A stretch of 64,000 bases of DNA from Toxoplasma gondii ME49 (taxonomy: Eukaryota; Apicomplexa; Conoidasida; Eucoccidiorida; Sarcocystidae). A program made the position numbers and the translations under genes. Of this stretch, positions 1 to 11,700 are shown in pieces; the stretch's first letter is position 1, and each line of letters starts with the position of its first letter. The stretch covers positions 2,361,975 to 2,425,974 of the forward strand of contig NC_031480.1 of assembly GCF_000006565.2 (NCBI RefSeq), read 5' to 3'. Under the pieces are notes generated by a model. That model was not told the DNA's origin. It did no database searches and saw only the letters and a program-made list of their open reading frames with translations.

Positions 1-2510
1 CGTAATTGCAAGCCAGCCTCACAGCGGTTTTATCGAGGGATGTACTGATTGGGCACACGGCAGTGTCACATTCGACAGTACGGACTAGTGGGGACGCACA
101 CATACCTGCGAGGCGCTCATTATTTCCGTGGAACTGAACCGAGAGAGCCGCGTCTTGTCCATGCGCCCAGGCAGGCCAGCAGGCAGTCTGATGTGAGGAA
201 CTTGTTTCCCGGCAGCGACAGCCCCTTTCATTTGCAGCTGTGGTCCCAGTTTCGTGCCCAGAACCGTACAGAATTTTGCGATTATTTCTTGCGTATCCGA
301 GCCTGCAGCGTCCCTGTTGTACGTAATTAGCGTTTGCTGGCCGGGAAGAAACATGAGAGAAAGACATCGTTTTGCGCTCTCGTTCGTTACCCTGTCTTCC
401 GGCGGTATTTTGGCGCACTGTACGAGCCTTGATGGTGTATAAACCCGAGAATAGCAAAGGGGCGTGCCAAAATGCGCGGCGTCTCGGACTTTCTACCTTT
501 TACCGACAGCGTACGTATGCGTGAGTGTATGCATGTACCTGTATAAATGTGGACGTGAGATCGTTACACCTACATGCGCATGTGTAGATACTCTTCCATT
601 TGACGTACGAAACTGGGTTCTTTATTGGACGCGAAACAAAAACACCGCGGGGTGCGAACTGCACCAGCATGCTTGCGTGCGTCAATCTCGCATTGTGGAA
701 AATGTCTTCGAAACACACAGTGTGATGTCGATGACGACAGGTTACAGAACGTAACCACGGAATAGGAAGACGTCATAAAGGAGGAAGACACAACACTTTT
801 AAATTTGCAAGGAAGAAGCAGCTTTGCATCCTGTAGTGTCTGATGCTTCGTGTGCAACAAAGGTCCCAGTCAATGAAGACAACTCCATTCTCAGTTCCGG
901 AAAGATGCTATGCTATAGAACTTCCATCACGTTGCCGACTGAAGAACGTGTGTGTCATTGCAGTATGAACTGCAGAATCGATTTTGAAAAAATCCTGAAC
1001 CTGCGTTTCTGGCAATAGGCACACAACTCGCTTACAGGGGTCGGCGCGGGACACGGCGAACAGACTACGATGACGTCTACAAATTACTTGTCGAGGCAAC
1101 ACACATGCTGGATTCTCCGCCACTCGAATTACATTTTTCAAGAGAACATATGTTTTAAAGGATCTGCCAAAATAACAATCACCTAGCTGCCTACGTCAGT
1201 GGCAGCGGCATGGCTTTGACCTGTAATTGCTTTTCCGGTTAAAAACACCTACGAGAGCGGCGGTGGCTGGAATGACACGTGGACGGTGGCACACAGAGGG
1301 TCTGAGAAGCTTGATATGAGGTATTATTCACATTTGTTCCTCAAATTACACGCATATGGAAGAAGGCAACTGTTCACACCCGTGAGATGTATAATTGTTG
1401 CACCCCCGTTTCATTTTCAGCACTGAGAGCATTCACCGTTTGCTTGTCCTCCATGTTGGTGCAGCTATTTTTTTCGTTTCTTGCTGGAGTTATTACCATT
1501 CTCTTGCACTACAATATTTTCGCCTTTTCGTTTTCAATACACGCAACAGAATGACTTTGTCTCCGTACCATGCCATTGCTTCCCATCGAAGTACAGACTC
1601 TCCGCTGTCTTGTGTACCAACCTTATCACGACCTTCCTCCTATCTGTGTGCGTCGTGTTATGCTCTTCCTCTCTCACTGGCTTGCACTTCGTTCTCAGTT
1701 TTGGCTCCTCTGGCTTCGAAACGATTTCTTGCTACACTCCCTCTTTCACTTTTATGCGAAACTCACTACTCTGGGCGAAACATTTCGCGCTTCTGTTATG
1801 TTGAGCGTCGTGCAAGGACGTGCGTTCCACCGGAAGAGCAGCCAACAAAAAAAAGAGAACCAAAAACGATCTACGCACAACATAGAGAAAGCAGTGTGTT
1901 TCCTCCTGCGCCGATGAGGAGTATTCAACTAAAAATTTGGAAATTCGTTACCAAGGAAGAACAGGAGCTCTCCTCCCTTACAAGTACGCTTATGTCACAG
2001 GATGCCGATCACTACATGTCTGTACATTACCTGCATGTTGTGCCCCTTTCGTCTTTTCCCATACAACGAACTGTATGCAGAGCAGCCTTCGGACTCCATC
2101 AGACGACGTCTTATCCTCATTTACTCGCATTCGTCGTTTCCTATATGCAACGCCAGAAGTACAGCGCTAACTGCAACGCCACATACTGCCTCAAAGTTCT
2201 GTGTTTGTGTCAAGGTTCCTTCGACCTTTTTCTTTTCGCTCCTGTCCTTCCTACCGTCCTGCTCACTTTTCTAGTAATTCCAAACTGGCAGTAATCCCAG
2301 ATTCACCACAAGGGGTCACATACTCCAGACAGCCGCTCTCCCAGACAAAATGTACATGGACGACCCCAAAACTTATCTTAGTCCCTTCCACCTTATTGAC
2401 GGTCTTTTTTGCTACCCTTTGTTTCACCCGCTTTTGTTCGGTTGCTCGTTCACTTCCCATTCCTTGTCTTTCTCTGGCCCGCGAGTAGCTGGTTTCTTAG
2501 TATTTATTGT
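1..2510. other. No gene recognised; left flank and 3' region of the 2.5 kb gene
   Basis: Open frames here are short or begin at non-ATG codons, and none shows a domain, a signal peptide or paired splice sites. Between about 1,400 and 2,500 the plus strand becomes rich in C and T. That gives a long accidental plus frame and probably marks the 3' untranslated region of the minus-strand gene that ends at 2,511. Nothing else is seen. Confidence 0.5.
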
Positions 2511-3089
2511 CTAGGGAGCAAGACCAATTCCAGCTCCGAGAGTCGCTCCATATGTCGAGCCTGGTTGCTGCAGCGGGCTTTCCTCAGCTGCCCGTTCCGC
2601 TGCGTATGAAGAAGGCGACGGCGGTGCTTGGGATCTCTGTTCGTTTTTTCGGTAGACGCGATATTCTCGCCCAGTGCCTCCAGCCTTCAAAATTCGGTAA
2701 TAGGAGAAGAGAATAAGGAGCGCTACGACGGTGACCGTGAGATGCAGCCCGGTCATCACGAATTGCATGACGCTTGGGTTCGCTGACGTGGCATTTGTGA
2801 CGATTTCAGCGATATCCATACACGTCGTGATAGAGACCGCGACGAGGACGAAAATAACAAAGGACGCCGAATAGAAAATTGTCGACAGAATCCCCAACGT
2901 CCCCGCAAGCACCGTAAAGACGGAAGACGTAAAGTTGAAGGTCGCCAACGAATCTGCCCCAGACGCGTGACAAGAGCGGCGTGATTCTGACCACAACTCG
3001 ACGGTCGCCGAAAGAAGATTATAGAGGGAAACGAGCGCGACCCAACTCGCCAGGTCGAGTCCCCAGATGCTCTTCACAGTGAGCCGCAT
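2511..3089 (-). CDS. Small protein with four predicted membrane segments
   Basis: Single-exon frame of 192 residues. The ATG at 3,089 is the first ATG in the frame; the open frame runs ten codons further upstream but only from TTG. Hydrophobic stretches of membrane-spanning length lie at about residues 11-31, 53-71, 74-95 and 107-131. A hydrophilic tail rich in Pro, Ser, Ala and Gly follows (from about 137) and begins with basic residues (REYRVYRKNE), which suggests that the C-terminus is cytosolic. The loop between segments 1 and 2 is short and contains a Cys. The layout resembles tetraspan or MARVEL-like proteins, but I see no CCG or other family motif, so no function is assigned. An upstream non-coding exon is possible. 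The composition is clearly that of a real membrane protein, so the call as a gene is fairly firm. Confidence 0.72.
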   Translation of the reverse strand: MRLTVKSIWGLDLASWVALVSLYNLLSATVELWSESRRSCHASGADSLATFNFTSSVFTVLAGTLGILSTIFYSASFVIFVLVAVSITTCMDIAEIVTNATSANPSVMQFVMTGLHLTVTVVALLILFSYYRILKAGGTGREYRVYRKNEQRSQAPPSPSSYAAERAAEESPLQQPGSTYGATLGAGIGLAP

Positions 3090-3952
3090 GCTTTCAAGAG
3101 AGAAGGCAGAGGAACACAAGAGAGGGACGTGGGACAGGGGCGCAACACAAGGCGCTTACGAGGTGTTGGACGAAGCAACGGATCGGCAAAAAAGAAAACC
3201 AACCATGAGGTGACGGAGCAAATAAGACGGGCTCCTGAGCAACGCACAGAGGAAAAGTTGAGAACGGTGAATGCGTGAGGGATTGCGAGAAAGAAATGGT
3301 GGTGTATTATAGAGACACAGAGTAACAGAGAAGCTCAGGAGGTCGAGACAACTGATTCTTTGGAATCTAAAGCTTGGAAGAGAGGACGCCACCGTGGATA
3401 CTGCGGAGGAAAAACCGCTGCAGAAACCACGAAAGTAGAGAAATTAAAACTGAAGGAAGTGAGCAGAGAGAGAACCTCGAGCAAGAGAGGTGTGACGTTC
3501 GAAACTCTGGCAGGCTTGACCCTATAGGAGAATGAAATTGTGGCCTTGCACCTTACGATGGAAATGTATTTTATGCCAAGGAACGAAAAGGGAAGCCACA
3601 TCAGAGACTGGGTCTGTTGAAGTCAACGCAGTAGAGAGTGATGCCGAAAGTTCAGTGTCGGACACCCGCGAATGTCTCGTGACATCGATCGCTTTGAGTA
3701 GACGAAGCAGCCCTGGCTTCTGTACAGCTACTTGGTCTAGGAGCTGGGGAGTGAGAAACGAGACGTGAGTAGAAGAAAGAAACAGACACTCAAGAGCAAC
3801 GGATGGCAAACGGAGAGTGCACGGGAAAAAGAAGACACAACAGGTTCGTTGACTGCAGGAACCACGGATGCCTTTGACGAGTCTCCGATCAAAACATACC
3901 GATATCCGCGCAGCTCGCTCCCTTCTCTTCTCTTAGAGCAAAACCAGAAAGT

Positions 3953-4003
3953 GGACAAAACGGGTTAACGAGTGAAAAATGGTCAAAACGGTTTAACGAG
4001 TGA
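3953..4003. repeat. Imperfect tandem pair
   Basis: Two copies of a unit reading approximately CAAAACGGNTTAACGAGTGA lie next to each other, separated by a few bases. They differ at one core position (GGGTTAA against GGTTTAA). No gene is attached to them. Confidence 0.55.
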
Positions 4004-4623
4004 CGCGGACATGTACCCCGCCAAAACCGCTGTATCCAAAGAATTCAGCCGTCAGATCCGAACGGCAGCGTGCCTCACAGTACAACGGGTGAACACGAAT
4101 TATCGAGAAAAGAATGAAGCTGGACAGAGAAGAACATACATGCGGCTCTGTGTCTCACGAAGAGTTCAATGTTTGTCGAAATAAATCGGTCTGGCTGTGA
4201 AAACCAGGCGCTTGAGGGAGCCTGGCCTTCTGGGCGCGGAGCCAGCCAAGACAAGCGATGCAGCTTGTTGCTAATGAACACCGAATACGTCGAAAAAAAC
4301 GTATCGAAATAGGTCATGCCTCGGAGCAAACAACTAAATGCAATTCTTTCTTTCTGTCAACTTTTTCACTGGTCCTGTGTCAAGCGCTTCAGTTCCATCA
4401 CCGCAGGATTGTCCCTCGCTGCCTGGCAGCTTTAGCGCCGCGAGGACCTTGAGAGAACAGCAGCCTGTCTGCTGCCAAAAGGGAGAGCTTTTCCGTAGCT
4501 ACGGGCAGGGAAAGGGGGCAACCTCGGGTACACTTAGATTGTGGCAGTCCTCGTTCCATGTGACTTTCCAAAATTTGGCCTCTGATCTGGAAATTTCTCG
4601 GGCAACACTACGACAAAAGCTGC

Positions 4624-4639
4624 CGCGGGTTAACCCGCG
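4624..4639. promoter_or_regulatory. Perfect 16-bp palindrome CGCGGGTTAACCCGCG
   Basis: The 16 bases are an exact inverted repeat with no spacer. Its length and GC-rich arms make it a candidate dimeric binding site, but it lies about 1.5 kb and 4.1 kb from the two nearest starts, so any regulatory role is inference. Confidence 0.3.
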
Positions 4640-7439
4640 CACTCTCTGGAGCAAATACTGCTAAAACTAACAATTCGTCCTTCAGGTGGGCGAGCGCGCC
4701 TCTCTTCTTTACACAACCATACCCCACTGATTTCAGCTCGATGGCTAAAGGGATTACCTCAAACATTTGTCTCTGGATGCTCGTTGTAGTCGGACACAAA
4801 CGCTTGCCTTAGTTATGCATGATTAATAGCAGTTAGACGCCACTTTCTGTATGAGTATTGGCCCCCCGAGTCGGTCGTGGACACCGGAAGCGCGTGGACT
4901 ACTTGCATATTTCGCAACAAAGGTTGGTGTTTTTTGCTTTTGAGCCCGTCAGAAACTTTGTCGCACCGCTTTTAGTCATTGCCAACACGCGTTAGCCTAC
5001 TTTAAGTGGCGTCTTGCTCCCCACAACTGCTGCGCAACGGACACTTGCGTCGTCAGCAGAGCTCACGACAGATCTTCGCCGTTCTCGTCTCAGTCGTGAC
5101 CTAGTTCAAGTCTGCTAAAGGGGTCCCCACATGTTCTCTGCCTGGTGTGACGCGGTGTGCAAATCGTGTCAGCGCATTGGAAGGATGTGTGGAAACTTAT
5201 TTGCAACTGGACGACAGAAAGAGACACGGCAAAACGGCCACATGGAGTCATTTCCTCTCTAGAGTTTCTTCCACTGACTGGCACGTCTCGTTTGTATTTC
5301 CTAGCTCCTCGCGAATCCACATGAGCATCTACGGTCGCGCGCCTATGGCTTAAGTCGATGCCTGGGCGGATCCACAGTGTCGTGAGCGTCGGATGCCACG
5401 TACAGCGGGAACGGGGTTTCCACATTTCTGCGCAGTCGCGCGGCAGTTCCAAAACGGTTTTGGCAGAAAGCGAGGGTACACACGACCACAGAAAGTGGCG
5501 AAAGCGAGGAGTGCGAAAGAGAGAAGAGTCACTGGCTCAGCAGTCACGGAGACCGGAAATGAGACAGAATTCCGCGAGGTCTTCCGTCGGCGGTACCAGG
5601 TTCTCTAAGTCAACATGGGGTCTCGCCGCCGAGTTCAAAGCAGAGCCACAGGGTACGCGATTCGCCGTGTGCTTTTCTTAGAGCCTCTCCGGCAGCTTTC
5701 CCCATATTTTGGCACTCGCTTACCGCTGTCTCCGCAAGATCTTCCCGCTCGGTCGCGAATTGTGTCCATTCTCCTCGCTTGAGCAGGGAAACCAGAGGAG
5801 CGGAGCTGTGCGCGCCCGCCCCGCCGAAAACCGCGCGGAGAAAACCATGTCTGAATCGCTCTGCAAGGAACACGAAAAAGCCGTACACGACGACGCTGTC
5901 GCTTTTGTTCGCGCGGAAGTTTGCTCGCGTTTCCTTTTTCTCTGCTCGTGCTTCCGAGGATAGCAGTCTGCGGTGCCTGCTCTTGCTTGCCTTTCGTTTT
6001 CCGCTCTTCGTCCATTTGTCGCGAAACGCACAGGCGCCTTCAGTCGCGCGTGTCGCACGGTTCCCTGTCGTCCGCCTCGCTGGATGAATGCGTACTGTTC
6101 CGTTTCAACGCAATCCAGCTACATGTGCGTCGGGTGCCAGCGTCACAGTTGGGCATGGAGTGAGTGTTTTCTCGTCACTTTTCGGACGGTCTCTTCGTTC
6201 TACGGGCGGGATCGAAACCTGGATTTGTCCCGAGTTTTCTCGCGCCTTTCCGTCGCTCGGGACTCGCGGTCTTCGTTGGTCGACACACCAACTGCGGCGG
6301 TTCGTCTTGCCGCGACTCCTGGCGGCGACACGAAAGTCCAGACAAGGCCAGACAAGCAGGAGTCGACTTGTGGACGGTTTCTCCCTGAAAAAAGGGGAAC
6401 CGGGCGAAAACTCTCGGCTTTTCTGGGGGACGACCACGCCATCGCGGGTCACGCGTGGAGAGGTCACAGCTTTTCCTCCCCCGTGGCGACTTTGTGGCCA
6501 CGAAGCTTGTGAGAGACTCGTCTCTGTTTTCCGCAACCACCGATCCCCGACACCGCGATTTTGTACAGGCACTCGACCTGCACAGACTGCACTCTACAGG
6601 GAAGTCCACAATTTAAATTTTTGGCTCATCTATACGCCTTTTGCCGTGCTAGGTCGCACACCGTCTGCCTACCGCCAGTCGTGCCGAAAGAAATGCACAC
6701 CCTTCCGCGTTCGGTCTTCTCCGTGGCTGACTGCTCGAATGCTCATCTCGAGAGGCACCTGACCGCCTTCATTCGTTTTAAAGAGGGCGCCTCAGAGGAC
6801 CTGGCGCCGGCACACGCGGAAGGCACAGCCGAACGGAGTTGCTTTTTCGCCATCGTATTTTGCGCCCCTCTCTGCCTTTCCGAGCAAGTGCAGCCCTCGT
6901 GTAGCAAATCGGCGACGCCATTGCCCCTTGGAGCACAGAAGAGAATCTGGGGACTGGTGGTCGCGAAACACATACCACGTCTCCACAAGCAGGCGTAGGC
7001 GGGTGTGTAGATGTGCAGATCGACATGCACAGACGTACGTCTGCAGCTCTACGTTCCAGATGTACGTTCTGCATTGAAAAATAGGGATATATATTCCGTG
7101 ATAAACCTTCAGGGAAACCGGGCACAGCGGCGAGGCGAGCAACGCAAAACGAGACTGAGACCCGACACAGTTGTGCTTTCAGGTATATTTTCTGTGTGAT
7201 AGGAGGACCGGAAAGAGGCAGAGGGGAGGAGACACTTGCGGTGGGAAGACAGCAGAAAAGAGAGCGGTGCACCGCAAAAAGCAGACGAGTCTGGAGAAGA
7301 GGAGGGCGGAAGAATAACGTGCTGACATTCCAGAGAAGGTCGGGACACCGAGCAGGAAACGCTCTCCTGCGCAAGGACCCGCCGGAGCAATCGTAAGTGG
7401 AAATGACCCTAAACAGCGGTGCCGAATCAAGCAATGAAC

Positions 7440-7860
7440 GGTCTGTGTGACGTATTCATCTCTCTTCAACCATATCCAGTTTTACGCCGATCAACCATCT
7501 ATGTCTTTCACCCTTGTCAATCATCGGTCTCCATCTGTATCAGTGACCTACCTACGCCAATCGATTTCCGTGTCTTTATATCGGTCACATCTCTGCAGCT
7601 ATTTATCTCAGTCGTCGGCCCATTTCGATCAATCAACTACCTATTTATGTCTGTGGATGTCGTGTGCCTCTGTCTATTTCTATCCGTCTATATGTATCCA
7701 TATCTGGATATTTCGGAATCTGTGTGTGTCTATCGTATGTGCCAGCCTGCGTACCGATATCTATCTATATCTCTCTGTATCTCTCCATCTGTCGATCCGT
7801 CTACCTATCGTATATATATCTGTATAAGTCACCTATCTATATGTCTGTGTTGTGAGTCCG
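7440..7860. repeat. CTAT/CTGT-type low-complexity tract
   Basis: The plus strand is built from short degenerate units such as CTAT, ATCT and CTGT over about 420 bases. Several frames stay open through it only because of the repeated composition (Ser, Tyr, Ile and Leu in rotation). It is annotated as a degenerate microsatellite, not as a gene. Confidence 0.75.
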
Positions 7861-8771
7861 AGCTAGATGCATTTCTGTTTGAGTTTCTGTGGGGTGTTTT
7901 CGACGCACGAGGCGAATGCCGGGGCATCATGGCTTTCGTCTGACAGGGGAGTTGCCGAGCATGAGTCGTGCTGGAGCGTTTTTCAACTGTTCTTTTGGAC
8001 TGGACTGCTCGAGGAGCTCTGTGTTCTGCGCAGAATCGAATGGACGTCGAGCCTCATGCTTTCCAGAGAGAGAGCAGAAGGCGCGTGGTCCGCGTTTCTG
8101 GCTCTTGATGCCTGCTGCGAGTTTTCCGGGGACCCGACAGCGACCGCAATCTTGGGGGGGGGAAGCAGAGGCACTGTCATCGCGGCTCGTGAATCAGAGA
8201 ATATTCGAGCCGACGAGGGGACGTCGGGGGGAAAGGGAAACAGAGGGCCGGGGAAGGCATGTTTGAGCCGAAGTTAGCCAAGCCGAAAACAGGAACTGAA
8301 AGGGCGTTCTCTGTGTGTCGTCGATCGTCCTCTAGCTAAGGTGTCACCGCACGGTGGCAGGGCAGAAGACTGACAAGAAAACGAGGACGGTTCTCTTTGG
8401 AGGGAGCTCTCAGACAGGCCGTTGAATCATTTGCTTCCTAGGTTCACTTCCGACTTGGATTCGCCGCAGAAACCCGGAGGTGAACACCTCAAACTTGTTC
8501 TACTTCTGTGGAGAGAAAGGAACTCGCAGAGAGAACAGAAACGCGAAGAGCAGGCGAGAGGCCGACCGCGGGGGATCTCTCTGAGGGCCACAAAGAGTAC
8601 GCCGTATCAGGCCTCCACACATCTGGTTGTCTCTTCGCGGCCAAGACGCTCGCGCTGCCGTCGACCTCCTTCGGTTCACCGTTTGTCTCCGGTTTTCTCG
8701 TCTTTCTCGCGTCTTCTTTGTTCGCGCGCAAACGGCCTTCTCTCTGCGGCTCTCTTCTGTCAGCGGACACC

Positions 8772-11700
8772 ATGTCTCTGGCCTCTCCAGAAGCTGTACA
8801 TGTTGAGGCGTCGGCGACTACGCGTCCCTCGCCCCGCAGTTCGTTTCTGTCTCGCCTCTCTGTCTCCACAGAAGAGACGCATGCACTCACTGCGGGCTTG
8901 TCTCTGGAAACGGCGCTGTCTCCTGCAGAAGCGGAGAAGACTCGGACGCCGTCGTCAGGTTCTGGACGCTCCTCCAGCGACTCGGAAGCCAGCTGCAATC
9001 CCTCGCCGGCGCCTCTAGAGGAGAGACAGACACAGGAAAAGAAAGGGCCAAAGGGAGAACAAGAGACTAAGGCAAAGAAAGAAACGAAGGAAGCTTGGAC
9101 GTCCGAGCTGGGGGTCTCTTCTGCAGAGAGAGAGACTTCAGCGATGGCTGTGGCGTCGAGCGGGAAGAGAGAGAAGTCTGTCGACGGGACTGGGGAGAGC
9201 GACGGCCGAGGCTTTTTGTCTCCGGAAGATGCGGAGACTTCGGCTTGCCCAGCGAGCGACAGAGACTTGGAAAGCACGTCCGGAGAGTTGTTTGTTGAGG
9301 GAGACAAGGGAGACGCTTTGTCTGGGGTTGCCTCCAAGAAGGATCATGCATGGGCGACCGAAGCCGACGCAGAGCACATCGAGGAGGACGGAGAAGTAGA
9401 AAGAGGAGGAGAGAAAGAACGCGCATTTGTGGCGTGTGAGAACTCTGTGTGGGGCTCTACGGAGCCGACGATGGAAGACGGAAAGACACACGAGGAGACA
9501 GAAGAGGAGACGAAGCAGACAGAAGAGGAGACAAAGGAGACACACACGGGGACGACGGAAACACAGGAGGAGACGACGGAGACGACAGAGGAGGCGAGGA
9601 AAGAAGGAGCGAAGGAACGATGCAGGGGAGAGAAGACAGGTGAACACAAGGGACGCTCGGCGTCACAAGGAAAGGGGAGGAGAGACGCGGAAGGCGACCC
9701 GGAAGGATCGGCGCGACATGAAGGAGAGAAGACGGCGCCGGCTAGGACAGTTGGAGACGGTGAAGTCAAGTACAGAGAGGAAGACACACGCTTCAATGAA
9801 AAGGAAGGGCAGAAGCAGCCGGAGAAAGCTGGCGCACCCCGCGAGGCGGTGGAAGTTGTCGCTTTGTCTTCCGTTTCTTCGTTCTCCAGCACGCCAACTC
9901 ACGAAGGAGAAGCAGAAGATAGCGGCTACAAGCGACAGGAGAGTCTGGAAGTCTCCGCTTTAGGTGATGAGCCACGAAAGAAGAATCGAGGTGGAGAAGT
10001 AAGGAACTCAAGTGGCGATCGTGCATGTACGCAGCTCGCGGACACCGTCACTGGCGAGCGCAGCGCTGCAGCCGAAGCCGCTTCACCTAGCATTCGCGGA
10101 GAAAAGGAGGAGACAGTGTGCCCCTCAGGCGCGGAGCCAACGAGTGCGAAAGATCACAAGACAACAAGCGACGAAGACAGAGAGACAGGGGCCTCTGCCC
10201 CCGCAGCAAGAACGCCCCGAGCCCAAGTCGAGAGAGAGAAACCTACACTTGATGAACACGGCGAAGCTTCCGGAAACGGCCAGTCATATTCAGTTTGGGC
10301 TCTTCTGGGCTTCCGCGGCGACGTTTCGCGCCCGAGAGGCGGCAAATCTGTTCCGCAGCAACCAGGCAACGTCACCAAGGCAACGACTGAATGGCAGTCC
10401 GGCGCAGAAGGTGACCCCCCAGTGTCAACATTTGTGGGGCCGTCGAAGGGCACTGAAGCCCCGCCAACGGCAGCACCTTCCTCAAATCCCACAGCTGCTG
10501 TCTTCTCGGCTTCTCGGACTTCTGTCGACCACGCCGCCCTGCAGTTTCTGACTGTCCCCCGAGTCTCCTTCCGGACCGCCTTCGCGGGCCAGCTCCCCCA
10601 CCAGCACCGGCAAGGAGGTGGAAGGTCGTTTGAGGCCAGAGACGCGGGCAGTGGAGGCACGGCGAGCAGCGCGTCCTTCGGGACTCACTGGGCCGCCTTG
10701 CCAGGCTTCGGAGCCTCTCACGACTCTGGAAGGTCGAGCGCGAGTGCGAGCCCAGAGGGGGGAAACCGACGCCAGACCTTCAGCCCACGCCCCCACGCCG
10801 CGTGCTCCGCTGGCCGCTCGCCCACTTTCGTTCTCCCTCTGACGCGCGACGCTCAGGCCTTCCCGGCGCAAGCTGGCCTGGGCAGCGAAAAGAGCGGCGG
10901 GAAGCGGGGACGCGGCGAGGGGGCGAGACCCGTTGGTGGGGCTGGGGAGACTCGCGAACGGGCCGGATCTGAAGACAGGGCGCTCGGGAGTTCGCATGCA
11001 AATGCGGCGCTGTATCGAGAGAGAGACGGCGGAAGAGGCACGCAGGGACAGCGAAGGAGCAGCACCTGCAGGGGAGATCGCGCGAGTCCACGGTCGAGTG
11101 GCGAAGCGATGGACTCCTCGGGGGGACCTCAGGAAAAAGGCCTTGGTTCGGGGCGCGGGCGGTGGACAGGGACGGGAGCTGCGGCCCGAAGTTGCTCGAG
11201 AAACGATGAAAAAAACTCGGCAGCACACTTGAGAGACACCGTGGAATGTGCAATCGCCCGGGAGGGTGGTGTGCTGCCTTCATCGTCAGGTTGTCTCTCC
11301 GGGAGAAAGCGTGGAGCTGGGGCGAGAAGCGCGGCCGCGGGGGTCGCGCTAGCTGATGTGCATCGGCCCGGAGACTCGCCGGAAGGCGTGCGAGGCGCCA
11401 GCCTCCTCGGGGCCATTCCAGGGCGAGGGCCGCGAGCCGGGAAGACCAGGGGAAGAAGCGAGAGCTTTGCCGATCCTTCGCTTCAAGCGCCGCTGCTGCC
11501 GGTGGCACCGCAGAAGCAGAGCTTGTCCGCACACAAAGGCGACGTCCCCAACGCTGAGGCGCGGAACAGGCACGGCGCCGCTTCGGAGACAGGGCCGCAA
11601 ACCGGAGACAGTCAACGGACTCGGCGAGGGAGCCTCTGTGGGGCGAGCGGAAGGGCCGCGAGTACGGTTGCACCCGTAGAGTGCGGGGGGCGAGAGGTGA

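Larger units (their letters stand above)
3090..8771. other. Gene-poor spacer; leader of the 8.8 kb gene
   Basis: No reading frame here has convincing coding character. The stretch holds an imperfect repeat (3,953-4,003), a perfect palindrome (4,624-4,639), a GC-rich block at about 5,700-6,550 and a CTAT-type low-complexity tract (7,440-7,860). Overlapping frames in both strands of the GC-rich block are typical of GC bias rather than genes. The last kilobase probably contains the promoter and 5' untranslated region of the gene that begins at 8,772. Confidence 0.5.

Noticed and set aside
1395..2294. 299-codon plus-strand frame
   Set aside because: It follows a C/T-rich stretch and reads as Ser/Leu/Phe runs without membrane layout or motif. 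More likely the complement of a 3' untranslated region.
6088..6762. 224-codon plus-strand frame in the GC-rich spacer
   Set aside because: Overlapping frames of similar length exist on both strands here, which is expected from GC bias. No splice partners or motifs.
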